64,000 bases of DNA from Pseudoprevotella muciniphila. Lineage in GTDB: Bacteria > Bacteroidota > Bacteroidia > Bacteroidales > Bacteroidaceae. Where the stretch lies: assembly GCF_003265305.2 (NCBI RefSeq), contig NZ_CP033459.1:1922001-1986000 (forward strand). The letters are read 5' to 3'. Position 1 is the first letter of the stretch; each line of letters starts with the position of its first letter. Shown piece after piece: positions 7,975 to 16,584 of the stretch. The notes beneath the pieces were generated by a model. The model searched no databases. It was given only the letters and a program-made list of their open reading frames with translations, and was not told the origin of the DNA. A program made the translations under genes and the position numbers.

Positions 7975-8562
7975 ATGCTGAACAAATTCTGGAACCAGAA
8001 GCCCTTAGGGCTGATTTCAGCCATTGGGAAACTCTTCTCCGTGGTATGGAACCGTTGGTCCGTGAAGTGGCATTCTTTCATCTATACGCGCAACCTCGGC
8101 AGTGTGGGGCAGCATGTGCGCATCTACAAGGACTGTTTTTTCAGAAATCCTAAAACCATTCATCTGGGCAACGGTGTTTACGTGGGCGAACACACAGAGT
8201 TGACAAATGTGGAGATACCCACAGGCATCCTCAATGTTGAAGACGGTGTAAGCATTGACATGAGGTGTCGTATCGACTATTCCGGCGGATTAGAAATAGG
8301 GCAGGGCACACACATCGCCTGGGGCACTTATATCATCACGCACACACACGGCTACGACCATAACAATGCACCCGAGCCCTGCCCGCTCAGAATAGGAAAG
8401 AACGTGTTCATAGGGGCTAAGGTCATCATCACGCCCAATGTGGCAACCATAGGCGACAATGCTATGATAGGTACAGGCTCCGTAGTAACTAAGGACGTGC
8501 CCGAAAATGCCGTTGTGGCAGGAAATCCTGCACGAATTATCAAATACCGCGAACTGTCATGA
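7975..8562 (+). CDS. Hexapeptide-repeat O-acyltransferase (left-handed beta-helix)
   Basis: 196 residues from ATG 7975. The C-terminal two thirds has hexapeptide turns (IHLGNGVYVGEHTEL, LEIGQGTHIAWGTYI, LRIGKNVFIGAKVII, ATIGDNAMIGTGSVV) and the usual end VAGNPARIIKY, as in serine and sugar O-acetyltransferases of the WcaF/NodL group. Catalytic His is likely in ITHTHGYDH. The open frame continues upstream to a TTG at 7897 with ATGs at 7918 and 7921, but that extension is coded by a 9-bp repeat and has no family counterpart, so I prefer 7975. It starts right after wzx and ends overlapping the next gene by ATGA. Probably acetylates a sugar of the glycan made by this locus. Confidence 0.8.
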   Translation: MLNKFWNQKPLGLISAIGKLFSVVWNRWSVKWHSFIYTRNLGSVGQHVRIYKDCFFRNPKTIHLGNGVYVGEHTELTNVEIPTGILNVEDGVSIDMRCRIDYSGGLEIGQGTHIAWGTYIITHTHGYDHNNAPEPCPLRIGKNVFIGAKVIITPNVATIGDNAMIGTGSVVTKDVPENAVVAGNPARIIKYRELS

Positions 8563-9671
8563 GAATTCTGATGCCATCTAATCTGTTCTACCCTTCGAAT
8601 ATGGGCGGACCAGCCAGGACACTTTATTGGTTGGCAAAAGAATTGGTGGCGAATGGTGTAGAGGCTACGGTTGTTACAACATCAAACTTTATTGCTTCTG
8701 GCTTAGTGCAAGAGGACGAATGGTTGGATGTTGATGGCATTCGCGTTCGCTATTGCAAGGGTAATTATAGATTTTCAGCCAAAGTGGTGCATAATGCGTG
8801 TAAGGAGATGCGCCAATGCGATGCTGTTCTCTTCTCATCGCTATGCTTTCTGCCCAACTTCTTTATTGCACTCTGGGCATTACTTACACGAAAGAAAATT
8901 ATTTGGTCGCCGCGTGGAGAACTCTTTGATAGTGCGATAAAGGGAAGCAAATGCAAATTGTTCTATTTCGCACTGCTCAAAAATCTATTTGCTAAAAAGG
9001 CTCTTTTTCATGCTACTTCTTCAACCGAAGAAACCCATATACGAAAATATTTCGGACAGCATTGTCGTACAGTAGTGCTGCCTAATTATGTGGAGATGCC
9101 TAAGAAGATTGAGCGCGACAAAAATCCTGATCCGTATTTCCTCTATATGGGGAGAATAGCCCCCATCAAGGCCATCGATCGTTTGGTGGAAGCCTGCTGT
9201 AAGTCGGAAGCTTTCCGCCGTTCTTCATATAAATTGCTTCTTGCAGGCATCAGAGAGGGCGATTACTATAAACAGTTGGAAAAGACAATCAGTGACCATC
9301 ACCTTGAAGAACGTATCCAGTTTTTAGGAGAAGTGTCGGGCAATAAGAAATTCCAACTCTATGCCGATGCGCGTTACTTATTCCTTGTTTCTCACTCTGA
9401 GAATTTCGGCAATGTAGTAGTGGAAGCACTTTCGCAGGGAACACCAGTTGTGGCATCGAAAGGTACACCATGGGTAACCCTTGAAGAGAGCAATGCTGGT
9501 TATTGGATAGATAACAGTGTAGAAGAAATCACTCAGACTGTGGATCAACTTATCGAACAAAATGATGCGCAATATGCGGATATGCGACATAATGCTGAAC
9601 AACTCGCGCAGGCATTCGATATTTCGCGCAATATTCACCATTGGATTTCTCTGCTCGTAGATTCAAAATAA
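8559..9671 (+). CDS. Glycosyltransferase, GT4 family
   Basis: 370 residues with GT-B fold. The N-terminal start MRILMPSNLFYPSNMGGPARTL has the glycine-rich donor-site loop of GT4 enzymes. The C-terminal half carries YMGRIAPIKAIDRLVEA and the retaining-GT signature SENFGNVVVEALSQGTPVVAS with the E-x7-E-like spacing. It overlaps the acyltransferase gene by four bases (ATGA), so translation is coupled. Its base composition is more AT-rich than its neighbours, hinting at separate origin. It would add one hexose or aminohexose to the lipid-linked glycan on the cytoplasmic face; donor and acceptor are unknown. Confidence 0.85.
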   Translation: MRILMPSNLFYPSNMGGPARTLYWLAKELVANGVEATVVTTSNFIASGLVQEDEWLDVDGIRVRYCKGNYRFSAKVVHNACKEMRQCDAVLFSSLCFLPNFFIALWALLTRKKIIWSPRGELFDSAIKGSKCKLFYFALLKNLFAKKALFHATSSTEETHIRKYFGQHCRTVVLPNYVEMPKKIERDKNPDPYFLYMGRIAPIKAIDRLVEACCKSEAFRRSSYKLLLAGIREGDYYKQLEKTISDHHLEERIQFLGEVSGNKKFQLYADARYLFLVSHSENFGNVVVEALSQGTPVVASKGTPWVTLEESNAGYWIDNSVEEITQTVDQLIEQNDAQYADMRHNAEQLAQAFDISRNIHHWISLLVDSK

Positions 9672-9726
9672 AAAGAAACAGAAATTTTCTATATTCCCTC
9701 AAAAATAATATTAAAAATCATATAAT

Positions 9727-10800
9727 ATGTCAGTATTCAAAGACAAAGTATTGTTAATCACAGGAGGAACAGGCTCTTTCGGCAATGCTGTATTGCGCCG
9801 TTTCCTCAATTCCGACATTAAGGAAATACGTATCCTCTCGCGCGACGAGAAGAAGCAGGACGATATGCGTCATGCTTTGCAAAATCCGAAAGTAAAGTTC
9901 TACATTGGTGATGTACGAAACAAGCAATCGGTGGACATCGCCATGGACGGTGTTGACTATGTTTTCGCTGCCGCAGCGCTCAAGCAAGTGCCCTCTTGCG
10001 AATTTTTCCCCATCGAGGCGGTAAGAACAAACATCATAGGTACGAACAACGTGTTGCTTTCTGCAGTGGAACACGGTGTGAAGAACGTAGTGGTGCTTTC
10101 CACCGACAAGGCAGCATACCCCATCAATGCCATGGGTATGAGCAAGGCGCTAATGGAGAAAGTGGCAATAGCCAAAGGGCGTGAGTTGGGCGAAGGCGCA
10201 AGAACCACCATCTGCTGCACACGCTACGGCAACGTGATGGCAAGCCGCGGTTCTGTCATACCCCTTTGGGTGGAGCAGATGACGGAAGGCAAACCCATCA
10301 CCATCACCGACCCCAACATGACGCGCTTCATGATGACGCTCGATGATGCAGTGGACCTCGTCATCTACGCCTTCACGCACGGACACAACGGTGACCTCTT
10401 CGTGCAGAAAGCACCGGCAGCAACACTTTCCACTTTGGCACAAGCCATTAAGGAGGTATATACCAAAGTGGATGCCAAATATGCAGACACGGAAGTTAAA
10501 GTCATTGGGACACGCCATGGTGAGAAACTCTATGAGACCCTCGTTACGCGTGAAGAAATGATCCGCGCCATCGACATGGGAGACTACTACCGCATACCCT
10601 GCGACACACGCGACCTTAATTATGACAAATTCTTTACCGAAGGCGACCAGAACCTCTCAACCATCGAGGACTACCACAGCCACAACACGCGACGTCTTGA
10701 CGTGGAGGGCATGAAGGAACTGCTGATGCGCCTGCGCTTCGTTCAGGAAGACCTGGGCATGCTCCCCCGGCAGAAGGCGCGTGATATACGTTCTGAGTAG
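9727..10800 (+). CDS. fnlA: UDP-GlcNAc 4,6-dehydratase/5-epimerase of the UDP-L-FucNAc pathway
   Basis: 357 residues; extended SDR with TGGTGSFGNA at the Rossmann loop and active-site region STDKAAYPINAMGMSK, in which the usual YxxxK Tyr position is Met as in the CapE/FnlA/WbjB branch. These enzymes dehydrate and 5-epimerise UDP-GlcNAc, the first step to UDP-N-acetyl-L-fucosamine. The next two genes are the matching reductase and 2-epimerase in the same order as capEFG in Staphylococcus and fnlABC in E. coli O26-type loci, which makes the assignment firm. The PseB/FlaA1 dehydratase would be the alternative, but the downstream genes argue against it. Confidence 0.9.
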   Translation: MSVFKDKVLLITGGTGSFGNAVLRRFLNSDIKEIRILSRDEKKQDDMRHALQNPKVKFYIGDVRNKQSVDIAMDGVDYVFAAAALKQVPSCEFFPIEAVRTNIIGTNNVLLSAVEHGVKNVVVLSTDKAAYPINAMGMSKALMEKVAIAKGRELGEGARTTICCTRYGNVMASRGSVIPLWVEQMTEGKPITITDPNMTRFMMTLDDAVDLVIYAFTHGHNGDLFVQKAPAATLSTLAQAIKEVYTKVDAKYADTEVKVIGTRHGEKLYETLVTREEMIRAIDMGDYYRIPCDTRDLNYDKFFTEGDQNLSTIEDYHSHNTRRLDVEGMKELLMRLRFVQEDLGMLPRQKARDIRSE

Positions 10801-10826
10801 TACGACAACCAAACACAGGAATCAGC

Positions 10827-12026
10827 ATGAACATTCTCGTAACAGGTGCCAAAGGATTTGTAGGCAAGAATCTATGTGCCAACCTGAATAACATCAGGGA
10901 CGGTAAGGACAAGACCAGACCGGACTTGGTGATTGACAATGTTTGGGAGTATGACATAGACACCCCTGCGGAAAAGTTGGCAGAATGGTGTAAGGAAGCC
11001 GACTTTGTATTCAATCTGGCAGGCGTCAATCGCCCCAAGACTCAGGAGGAATTCATGAAAGGCAACTTCGGCTTTGCCTCAACGCTCCTCGACACACTGA
11101 AGGAAGCAGGAAATACCTGTCCCGTGATGCTCAGCTCTTCGCAGCAGGCATCGCTGACGGGCCGCTTCGGAAATTCCGAATATGGGCGTAGCAAGAAGGC
11201 CGGAGAAGACCTGTTCCTTGATTATCAGGAAGATACAAGCGCAAAAGTCCTTATCTACCGCTTTCCCAATCTCTTTGGCAAATGGTGCCGACCCAACTAC
11301 AATTCAGCAATAGCCACGTTCTGCAACAATATAGCCAACGACCTGCCCATCCAGGTCAACGATAGGAGCGTCGAGATGGAATTGCTTTACATTGACGACC
11401 TCGTATCGGAGATGTTTGATGCTTTGGAAAACAAGGAACATCGGTGTGAGTTTGAGGGATTAAACGTAATTGAAAATCAAAACGGAAGATATTGCTATTG
11501 CCCCGTAACACACATGGTAACCCTCGGCGAGATAGTTGACATGATCTACGCTTTTGCCGAACAACCGTCAACATTGCTGATACCTGAAATACCTGAAAAT
11601 TCACTGGCTAAAAAACTCTATTCCACCTATCTGAGTTATCTGCCCAAGGAAAAAATTGCCTTTCCCCTGAGAATGAACGCAGACAACAGAGGCTCTTTCA
11701 CGGAACTGGTACATACAGCCAACAGCGGACAGGTAAGTATAAACATTTCCAAGCCGGGCATCACGAAAGGACAGCATTGGCACAACACCAAGTGGGAATT
11801 CTTCATTGTGGTTGCCGGCCATGGCCTGATTCAGATGCGCAAACTTGATACGGATGAAGTCATCGAGTTTGAGGTGGATGGCGATAACATCCAGTGCGTG
11901 CACATGCTCCCGGGATACACACACAACATCATAAACCTTTCAGAAACGGAGAATCTCGTAACAGTCATGTACTGCAACGAGATATTCAACCCCAATAAAC
12001 CAGACACTTTCTATGAAACAGTTTAA
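10827..12026 (+). CDS. fnlB: UDP-2-acetamido-2,6-dideoxy-hexulose reductase with C-terminal cupin (CapF/FnlB type)
   Basis: 399 residues. An N-terminal SDR domain (MNILVTGAKGFVGKNL) is followed from about residue 280 by a cupin domain (RGSFTELVHTANSGQVSINI, KGQHWHNTKWEFFIVVAGHG). This SDR-plus-cupin fusion is specific to CapF/WbjC/FnlB, which epimerises at C3 and reduces C4 to give UDP-N-acetyl-L-talosamine or pneumosamine in the L-FucNAc route. His residues in HWHNTK fit the metal-binding set of the cupin. It begins 27 bp after fnlA and overlaps fnlC by 14 bases. Confidence 0.9.
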   Translation: MNILVTGAKGFVGKNLCANLNNIRDGKDKTRPDLVIDNVWEYDIDTPAEKLAEWCKEADFVFNLAGVNRPKTQEEFMKGNFGFASTLLDTLKEAGNTCPVMLSSSQQASLTGRFGNSEYGRSKKAGEDLFLDYQEDTSAKVLIYRFPNLFGKWCRPNYNSAIATFCNNIANDLPIQVNDRSVEMELLYIDDLVSEMFDALENKEHRCEFEGLNVIENQNGRYCYCPVTHMVTLGEIVDMIYAFAEQPSTLLIPEIPENSLAKKLYSTYLSYLPKEKIAFPLRMNADNRGSFTELVHTANSGQVSINISKPGITKGQHWHNTKWEFFIVVAGHGLIQMRKLDTDEVIEFEVDGDNIQCVHMLPGYTHNIINLSETENLVTVMYCNEIFNPNKPDTFYETV

Positions 12027-13173
12027 GAACGACGGAAAACTGAAACTGCTGATTATTGTAGGCACAAGACCGGAAATCATACGACTGGCTGCCGTAATCA
12101 ACAAGTGCAGGCAGTATTTCGATACATTATTGGCACATACGGGGCAGAACTACGACTACAACCTTAACGGGGTGTTCTTCCGCGACCTGAAACTTCAGGA
12201 ACCCGACATCTATATGGAGGCTGTGGGCGATGACCTCGGCAGTACGATGGGTAATATCATCGACAAGAGCTACAAGGTCATGGTAGAAATCAAGCCCGAT
12301 GCCGTATTGGTACTCGGCGACACGAACAGCTGCCTGTCGGTTATAGGTGCCAAGAGGTTGCACATTCCCATCTTCCACATGGAAGCAGGCAACCGCTGCA
12401 AGGACGAATGCCTGCCTGAAGAGACCAACCGACGCATAGTGGACATCATAAGCGACGTGAACATGGCTTATTCAGAGCATGCACGACGATATCTTGCAGA
12501 CTGCGGACTGCCAAAGGAGCGTACCTACGTTACGGGGTCGCCGATGGCAGAGGTGCTGCATCAGAATTTGCCCGAAATAGAGAATAGCGACATACATCAG
12601 AGATTAGGACTCGAAAAGGGGAAGTATATATTGCTTTCGGCACATCGCGAAGAGAATATCGACACAGAGAAGAACTTTTTGTCGCTCTTCACCGCAATCA
12701 ACAGGATGGCGGAAAAATACGACATGCCAATCCTCTATTCCTGCCACCCCAGAAGCCGGAAAAGGATAGAGGCAGCCAATTTCAAGTTGGACGCAAGGGT
12801 AATACAGCATGAACCGCTTGGTTTCCACGACTACAACTGCTTGCAGATGAACGCCTTTGCAGTAGTCAGCGACAGTGGTACACTGCCCGAGGAAAGTAGT
12901 TTCTTTACAAGTGTAGGGCACCCGTTCCCTGCAGTCTGCATACGTACATCTACAGAGCGCCCGGAGGCCATCGACAAGGCTTGTTTTATCATTGCAGGTA
13001 TAGACGAAAAATCTCTCTTGCAAGCAGTCGATACAGCAGTGGAACTGAACAAGGACGGACACTATGGCATACCCGTTCCCGATTATGTGGAGGAGAACGT
13101 ATCGACAAAGGTGGTAAAGATAATCCAGTCGTACGTGGGTATCGTCAACAAGATGGTCTGGCGAAAGTTTTGA
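12013..13173 (+). CDS. fnlC: UDP-N-acetyl-L-talosamine/FucNAc 2-epimerase (CapG/FnlC type)
   Basis: 386 residues of the non-hydrolysing UDP-GlcNAc 2-epimerase family: GTRPEIIRLAAVI near the start, HTGQNYDYNLNGVFF, GDTNSCLS, HMEAGNRCKDECLPEETNRR and SDSGTLPEESSF. In the CapG/WbjD branch it carries out the last step to UDP-L-FucNAc. The 14-base overlap with fnlB and identical gene order to known FucNAc loci decide between this and a WecB-type UDP-GlcNAc 2-epimerase. Confidence 0.9.
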   Translation: MKQFKNDGKLKLLIIVGTRPEIIRLAAVINKCRQYFDTLLAHTGQNYDYNLNGVFFRDLKLQEPDIYMEAVGDDLGSTMGNIIDKSYKVMVEIKPDAVLVLGDTNSCLSVIGAKRLHIPIFHMEAGNRCKDECLPEETNRRIVDIISDVNMAYSEHARRYLADCGLPKERTYVTGSPMAEVLHQNLPEIENSDIHQRLGLEKGKYILLSAHREENIDTEKNFLSLFTAINRMAEKYDMPILYSCHPRSRKRIEAANFKLDARVIQHEPLGFHDYNCLQMNAFAVVSDSGTLPEESSFFTSVGHPFPAVCIRTSTERPEAIDKACFIIAGIDEKSLLQAVDTAVELNKDGHYGIPVPDYVEENVSTKVVKIIQSYVGIVNKMVWRKF

Positions 13174-13236
13174 AAAATACGGGTGATGAGTAGTGCAGAG
13201 AAACTATTGTTTTTACCTGATTAGGATTTGGTAAAT

Positions 13237-14442
13237 ATGGAGAAAGGAAAAAGAATACTGATAGTCTCTGAAGTGTTCTGGCCCGAAGATTTCCTGATAA
13301 ACGATCTGGCGCAGGAATGGCAGGACAGGGGACACCACGTAGAAGTCCTTACGCAATATCCGTCATATCCTCAAAGCTACGTCTTTGAGAACTATCGCAA
13401 TGAAGGATACATGACGGAGGATTGGAACGGCATAAAGATACACCGCTTCCCGTTTATTGAGGGCTATCGTGACTCAAAAATCAAGAAGTTTTCCAACTAT
13501 CTGTCATTCATTTTCGGTGGCAGGAAACTGGCAAAGAAAATCGGCGGAGACTTCGACGTTATTTTCGTGTCGCAGACAGGACCGCTGACAGTGGCTAAGC
13601 CGGCCATAGCAGCCGGGAAAAAGCACAACATACCCGTTGCTATATGGACACAGGACATTTGGCCCGATGTGGTATGGGCGTATGGTGTGCCCAAGAATTG
13701 CATAACTTCCTGGATTCTCAAAAAGGTAATAGCAGGCATCTACCGTAATTGTGACAGAATTTTTATTTCTTCAAAACTCTTCAAGGATGCCGTAGCGAAA
13801 TATACGGACAAATCCCCGATTTATGCACCAAACTGGTTGAGACCAGCGGTAGATGAAGAAAGCGACCTCCGTCTTGACAAGGACAAGATAAATTTCACCT
13901 TTACCGGAAATATCTCACGTTATCAGAATCTGGAGAACACGATTCTGGGCTTCGACAAGGCAAAGATGGACAATGCAGTGCTGAACATAGTAGGCGATGG
14001 CTCGTATGCCGACTACCTGAAGCAACTGGTGGAAGAAAAAGGCATAAGCAATGTGATATTCCACGGAAGGAAACCATACAGCCACATGAACGACATCCTG
14101 GAGCAGAGCGATGTGCTGGTGTTGCCGTTATTAAATTCCGAGGGTGTGAAACGAACGGAACCCTTCAAGATACAATCCTATCTCAATGCTGGGAAGCCCA
14201 TCATAGGTATTCTCGGCGGTGGCGGTAAGGAAATCATAGAGGAAAACAACTTGGGATTGGTGGCTGACCCCGACGATGTGGATGACATCGCACGTGTGTT
14301 CCAAAACATGGTGGGTTATGCCAAAGATCATGCCGGCGAAGTGAAAGAACGCTCGAAGATACTGATGCAGACGCGTTTCAACAAGGAAGAAATAGTAAAA
14401 ACGCTGACAGAGAACCTGCCTGTGGAAAAACGATTTGGATAG
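13237..14442 (+). CDS. wbuB: Glycosyltransferase GT4, probable L-FucNAc transferase (WbuB-like)
   Basis: 401 residues from ATG 13237 (a TTG nine bases earlier is also in frame). GT-B fold with ILIVSEVFWPEDFLINDLAQEW at the N-terminus, IWTQDIWPDVV in the middle, and the C-terminal donor site TFTGNISRYQNLENTI and LPLLNSEGVKRTEPFKIQSYLNAGKPI. The pattern is that of WbuB-family transferases, found next to fnlABC and wbuC and held responsible for transfer of L-FucNAc onto the first lipid-linked sugar. The role follows from neighbours more than from the sequence itself. Confidence 0.82.
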   Translation: MEKGKRILIVSEVFWPEDFLINDLAQEWQDRGHHVEVLTQYPSYPQSYVFENYRNEGYMTEDWNGIKIHRFPFIEGYRDSKIKKFSNYLSFIFGGRKLAKKIGGDFDVIFVSQTGPLTVAKPAIAAGKKHNIPVAIWTQDIWPDVVWAYGVPKNCITSWILKKVIAGIYRNCDRIFISSKLFKDAVAKYTDKSPIYAPNWLRPAVDEESDLRLDKDKINFTFTGNISRYQNLENTILGFDKAKMDNAVLNIVGDGSYADYLKQLVEEKGISNVIFHGRKPYSHMNDILEQSDVLVLPLLNSEGVKRTEPFKIQSYLNAGKPIIGILGGGGKEIIEENNLGLVADPDDVDDIARVFQNMVGYAKDHAGEVKERSKILMQTRFNKEEIVKTLTENLPVEKRFG

Positions 14443-14448
14443 AAGAAA

Positions 14449-14862
14449 ATGAAAAAAATAGATAACGCACTGTTCAACGCAATAATGGAGCAGGCAAAGA
14501 CTTCTCCACGACGCAGAATGAACTTTGACCTGCGGACACAGGCTTTTGAAGAAGGATGGAAAGATTCTTCTCAAAGAATGCTGAATGTGCTGATGAAGGA
14601 TTCGGTGGTTCCCATACACAGGCACACGGAAACGTCGGAAACCGTAATAGTGCTCAGAGGAAGCGGAGAAGAAGTCTTCTATGATGACAAAGGAAAGGAA
14701 ACGGAACGGATTCTTATCATAGCGGGTTCGGATTGTTGTGCACTGCAAGTGCCAAGGAATGTTTACCACACATTCGTTCCTAAAGAGGATGGCACTGTTA
14801 TCTTTGAGGGGAAAGACAGACCTTACGACCCTGTAGCCACGGAGGAATTCCTGCAGGGATAA
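14449..14862 (+). CDS. wbuC: WbuC family cupin protein
   Basis: 137 residues, starting six bases after the wbuB stop. A single cupin domain with metal-site pattern HRHTETSETVIVLRGSGEEVFYD and a second motif PRNVYHTFVP. WbuC proteins accompany FucNAc loci in many bacteria; their biochemical role is not established, though sugar epimerase or isomerase activity has been supposed. The N-terminal third (TSPRRRMNFDLR) matches the usual WbuC start. Confidence 0.85.
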   Translation: MKKIDNALFNAIMEQAKTSPRRRMNFDLRTQAFEEGWKDSSQRMLNVLMKDSVVPIHRHTETSETVIVLRGSGEEVFYDDKGKETERILIIAGSDCCALQVPRNVYHTFVPKEDGTVIFEGKDRPYDPVATEEFLQG

Positions 14863-14933
14863 AATTGTGAATGGACAGAACCTTGTTGAAGAAGAATCAA
14901 TAAAAACACTCCTTATATTTATATATAAATACC

Positions 14934-15413
14934 ATGAAGAGAATGTTTTTTGCAATAGTGGCAAGCCTTTTTGTTGGCTTGTCAAATTGTTTTGCGCAGT
15001 CGGCAAAAGTGGTCGTCTTCGAAGGCGATGCCTACAATTACGAAGGCACCAATGGCGACTGTTATGAAGTGTCATGGCTCGATGGCTATGAGCATGATCC
15101 AATCCCCGTAAGTAAGGCACGCCTGGAAACCTTTTCTGCAGAAAAGGGGCAAGGCTGGTGCTATGTGAATCCACGCGTTAATGTGCGACAGAAACCTTCC
15201 ATTAAAGCACGTGTTATGTTTAAGACGTCTTCAGATGGAGAGAATATGGCAGATTATGCATATCCTTGCTTTGGCAAAACAAAGAACTGGTACAAGATTA
15301 AACTTCCAAACGGCAGGTTCGGATATGTCCGTCAAGACTTGGCCAGATGGCAGGCCAGCGGATTTACAGGACCGAGAAGAAAACCTCACAATCTGTCATC
15401 TGTCTCATATTAG
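14934..15413 (+). CDS. Secreted SH3-like domain protein within the glycan locus
   Basis: 159 residues: signal peptide MKRMFFAIVASLFVGLSNCFAQ, a short unique part (residues 23-75), then a bacterial SH3 domain (WCYVNPRVNVRQKPSIKARVMF ... KTKNWYKIKLPNGRFGYVRQDLA). Such domains bind peptidoglycan or peptides in the periplasm. A weak -7-like box TATATTTA at 14914-14921 just before the gene suggests it can be expressed alone. It is not an obvious glycan synthesis gene and may be a passenger; its domain type recurs in the 55321-55932 product. Confidence 0.75.
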   Translation: MKRMFFAIVASLFVGLSNCFAQSAKVVVFEGDAYNYEGTNGDCYEVSWLDGYEHDPIPVSKARLETFSAEKGQGWCYVNPRVNVRQKPSIKARVMFKTSSDGENMADYAYPCFGKTKNWYKIKLPNGRFGYVRQDLARWQASGFTGPRRKPHNLSSVSY

Positions 15414-15447
15414 ACAGTTGAGAGTCAGTTTTCTATAGCTTTTATAA

Positions 15448-15483
15448 CATCTATAGCATCTATAGCATCTATAGCATCTATAA
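15448..15483 (+). repeat. 9-bp tandem repeat CATCTATAG, four units
   Basis: Three exact copies of CATCTATAG and a fourth with one change (CATCTATAA) lie between the SH3 gene and gnu, directly before the TTG start of gnu. Related CTATAG words are also just before the array. Confidence 0.8.
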
Positions 15484-15495
15484 CCATCTGATTAC

Positions 15496-16491
15496 TTGAA
15501 AATAACAATAATAGGCGGCAGCGGGTTTATCGGTACGCGCCTGATGAACCTACTCAAGGACGAGAGCAAATACACACTGCACAACATCGACCTAAGGCAG
15601 AGTCATTTCTTTCCGGAAGTGACACAGATTGGCGATGTGCGCAAGCAGGAGGATATGGACACCATGCTGGCTGGAGCCGATGCAGTGGTGTTGCTTGCTG
15701 CTCAGCATCGCGACGATGTACGACCTCTCTCGGCATACTATGAGACCAATGTGGGAGGAATGGAGTGTACGCTCAGGGCAATGGAGAAAAACGGTGTGAA
15801 GCGCCTCATCTTTTTCTCTTCGGTCTCCGTCTACGGCTTGAACAAGAACAATCCCAACGAAACTGCCGCACCTGATCCCTTCAACGACTACGGAAAGAGC
15901 AAATGGCAGGCTGAACAGGTGCTCTTCGAGTGGATGAAGGAGCATGCGGACTGGAACGTTACTGTCATAAGACCCACTGTTATCTTCGGAGAGCGGAACA
16001 GAGGAAACGTTTATAACCTGCTCAGGCAAATCTCGAGCGGACGATTTCTTATGGTGGGCAACGGGAAAAACCTTAAGTCGATGGCATACGTGGGCAACGT
16101 GGTGGCTTTCGTCAAGTTTCTGCTCGAAAACAAAACATCTTCTGGTTGCGAGGTGTTCAACTATATCGACAAGCCCGACTACAACATGAACGACCTCGTA
16201 ACACTCGTAGAGCAATCGCTCAACAAACACATCCCTTCTACACATTTTCCATACTGGCTCGGCATGGCGGGCGGCTATTGCTTCGATGCCATCGCATGGC
16301 TGATGCGTCGGAAACTGACTGTCAGTTCGGTGCGCGTCAAGAAATTCTGCGCCACCACACAGTTCGACTCCACAAAAGCCATGAACTCAGGTTTCCTGCC
16401 GCCATACACCATGGAAGAAGGACTGCGCCGGACACTCGAGTTCGAGTTCGTGCATCCGCGTGAGGATGACATAGAGTTCGTTACGGAATAG
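15496..16491 (+). CDS. gnu: Undecaprenyl-diphosphate-GlcNAc 4-epimerase (Gnu type), TTG start
   Basis: 331 residues, the same length as E. coli O157 Gnu (Z3206) as I remember it. The extended SDR shows GGSGFIGTRL, QSHFFPEVTQIGDVR, VVLLAAQHRDDV, SSVSVYGLNKNNP, the YGKSK catalytic pair, RPTVIFGERNRGNVYNLL, VSSVRVKKFCATTQFD and a C-terminal REDDIEFV. Gnu turns GlcNAc-PP-undecaprenol into GalNAc-PP-undecaprenol, so the glycan would start with GalNAc. No ATG exists between the in-frame stop at 15481 and the Rossmann strand, so TTG 15496 is the start. A terminator follows. Alternative: an epimerase acting on UDP-sugars. Confidence 0.82.
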   Translation: MKITIIGGSGFIGTRLMNLLKDESKYTLHNIDLRQSHFFPEVTQIGDVRKQEDMDTMLAGADAVVLLAAQHRDDVRPLSAYYETNVGGMECTLRAMEKNGVKRLIFFSSVSVYGLNKNNPNETAAPDPFNDYGKSKWQAEQVLFEWMKEHADWNVTVIRPTVIFGERNRGNVYNLLRQISSGRFLMVGNGKNLKSMAYVGNVVAFVKFLLENKTSSGCEVFNYIDKPDYNMNDLVTLVEQSLNKHIPSTHFPYWLGMAGGYCFDAIAWLMRRKLTVSSVRVKKFCATTQFDSTKAMNSGFLPPYTMEEGLRRTLEFEFVHPREDDIEFVTE

Positions 16492-16518
16492 TACTAATCT
16501 TCAAATAAAGAATATAAA

Positions 16519-16551
16519 AAACGCTGCGAAATTCAACCGCAGCGTTTTTTT
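16519..16551 (+). terminator. Intrinsic terminator of the polysaccharide operon
   Basis: A perfect 10-bp stem AAACGCTGCG / CGCAGCGTTT, nine-base loop, and a T run. The T run is shared with the -33 box of the next promoter. Confidence 0.88.
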
Positions 16552-16579
16552 GTGCATTGACAAATAATTGGTACTTTTG
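16549..16579 (+). promoter_or_regulatory. Promoter of upxY, predicting a leaderless mRNA
   Basis: TTTG at 16549-16552 and TACTTTTG at 16572-16579 with a 19-bp spacer are a full match to the Bacteroidetes promoter. Transcription normally starts a few bases after the -7 box, which here is at or next to the ATG at 16585. Confidence 0.7.
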
Positions 16580-16584
16580 CCGAC

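Noticed and set aside
14131-15174. 347-codon minus-strand open frame across wbuB, wbuC and the SH3 gene
   Set aside because: It covers three convincing plus-strand genes; composition is Phe/His/Ser-rich without family features, as expected from an antisense shadow.
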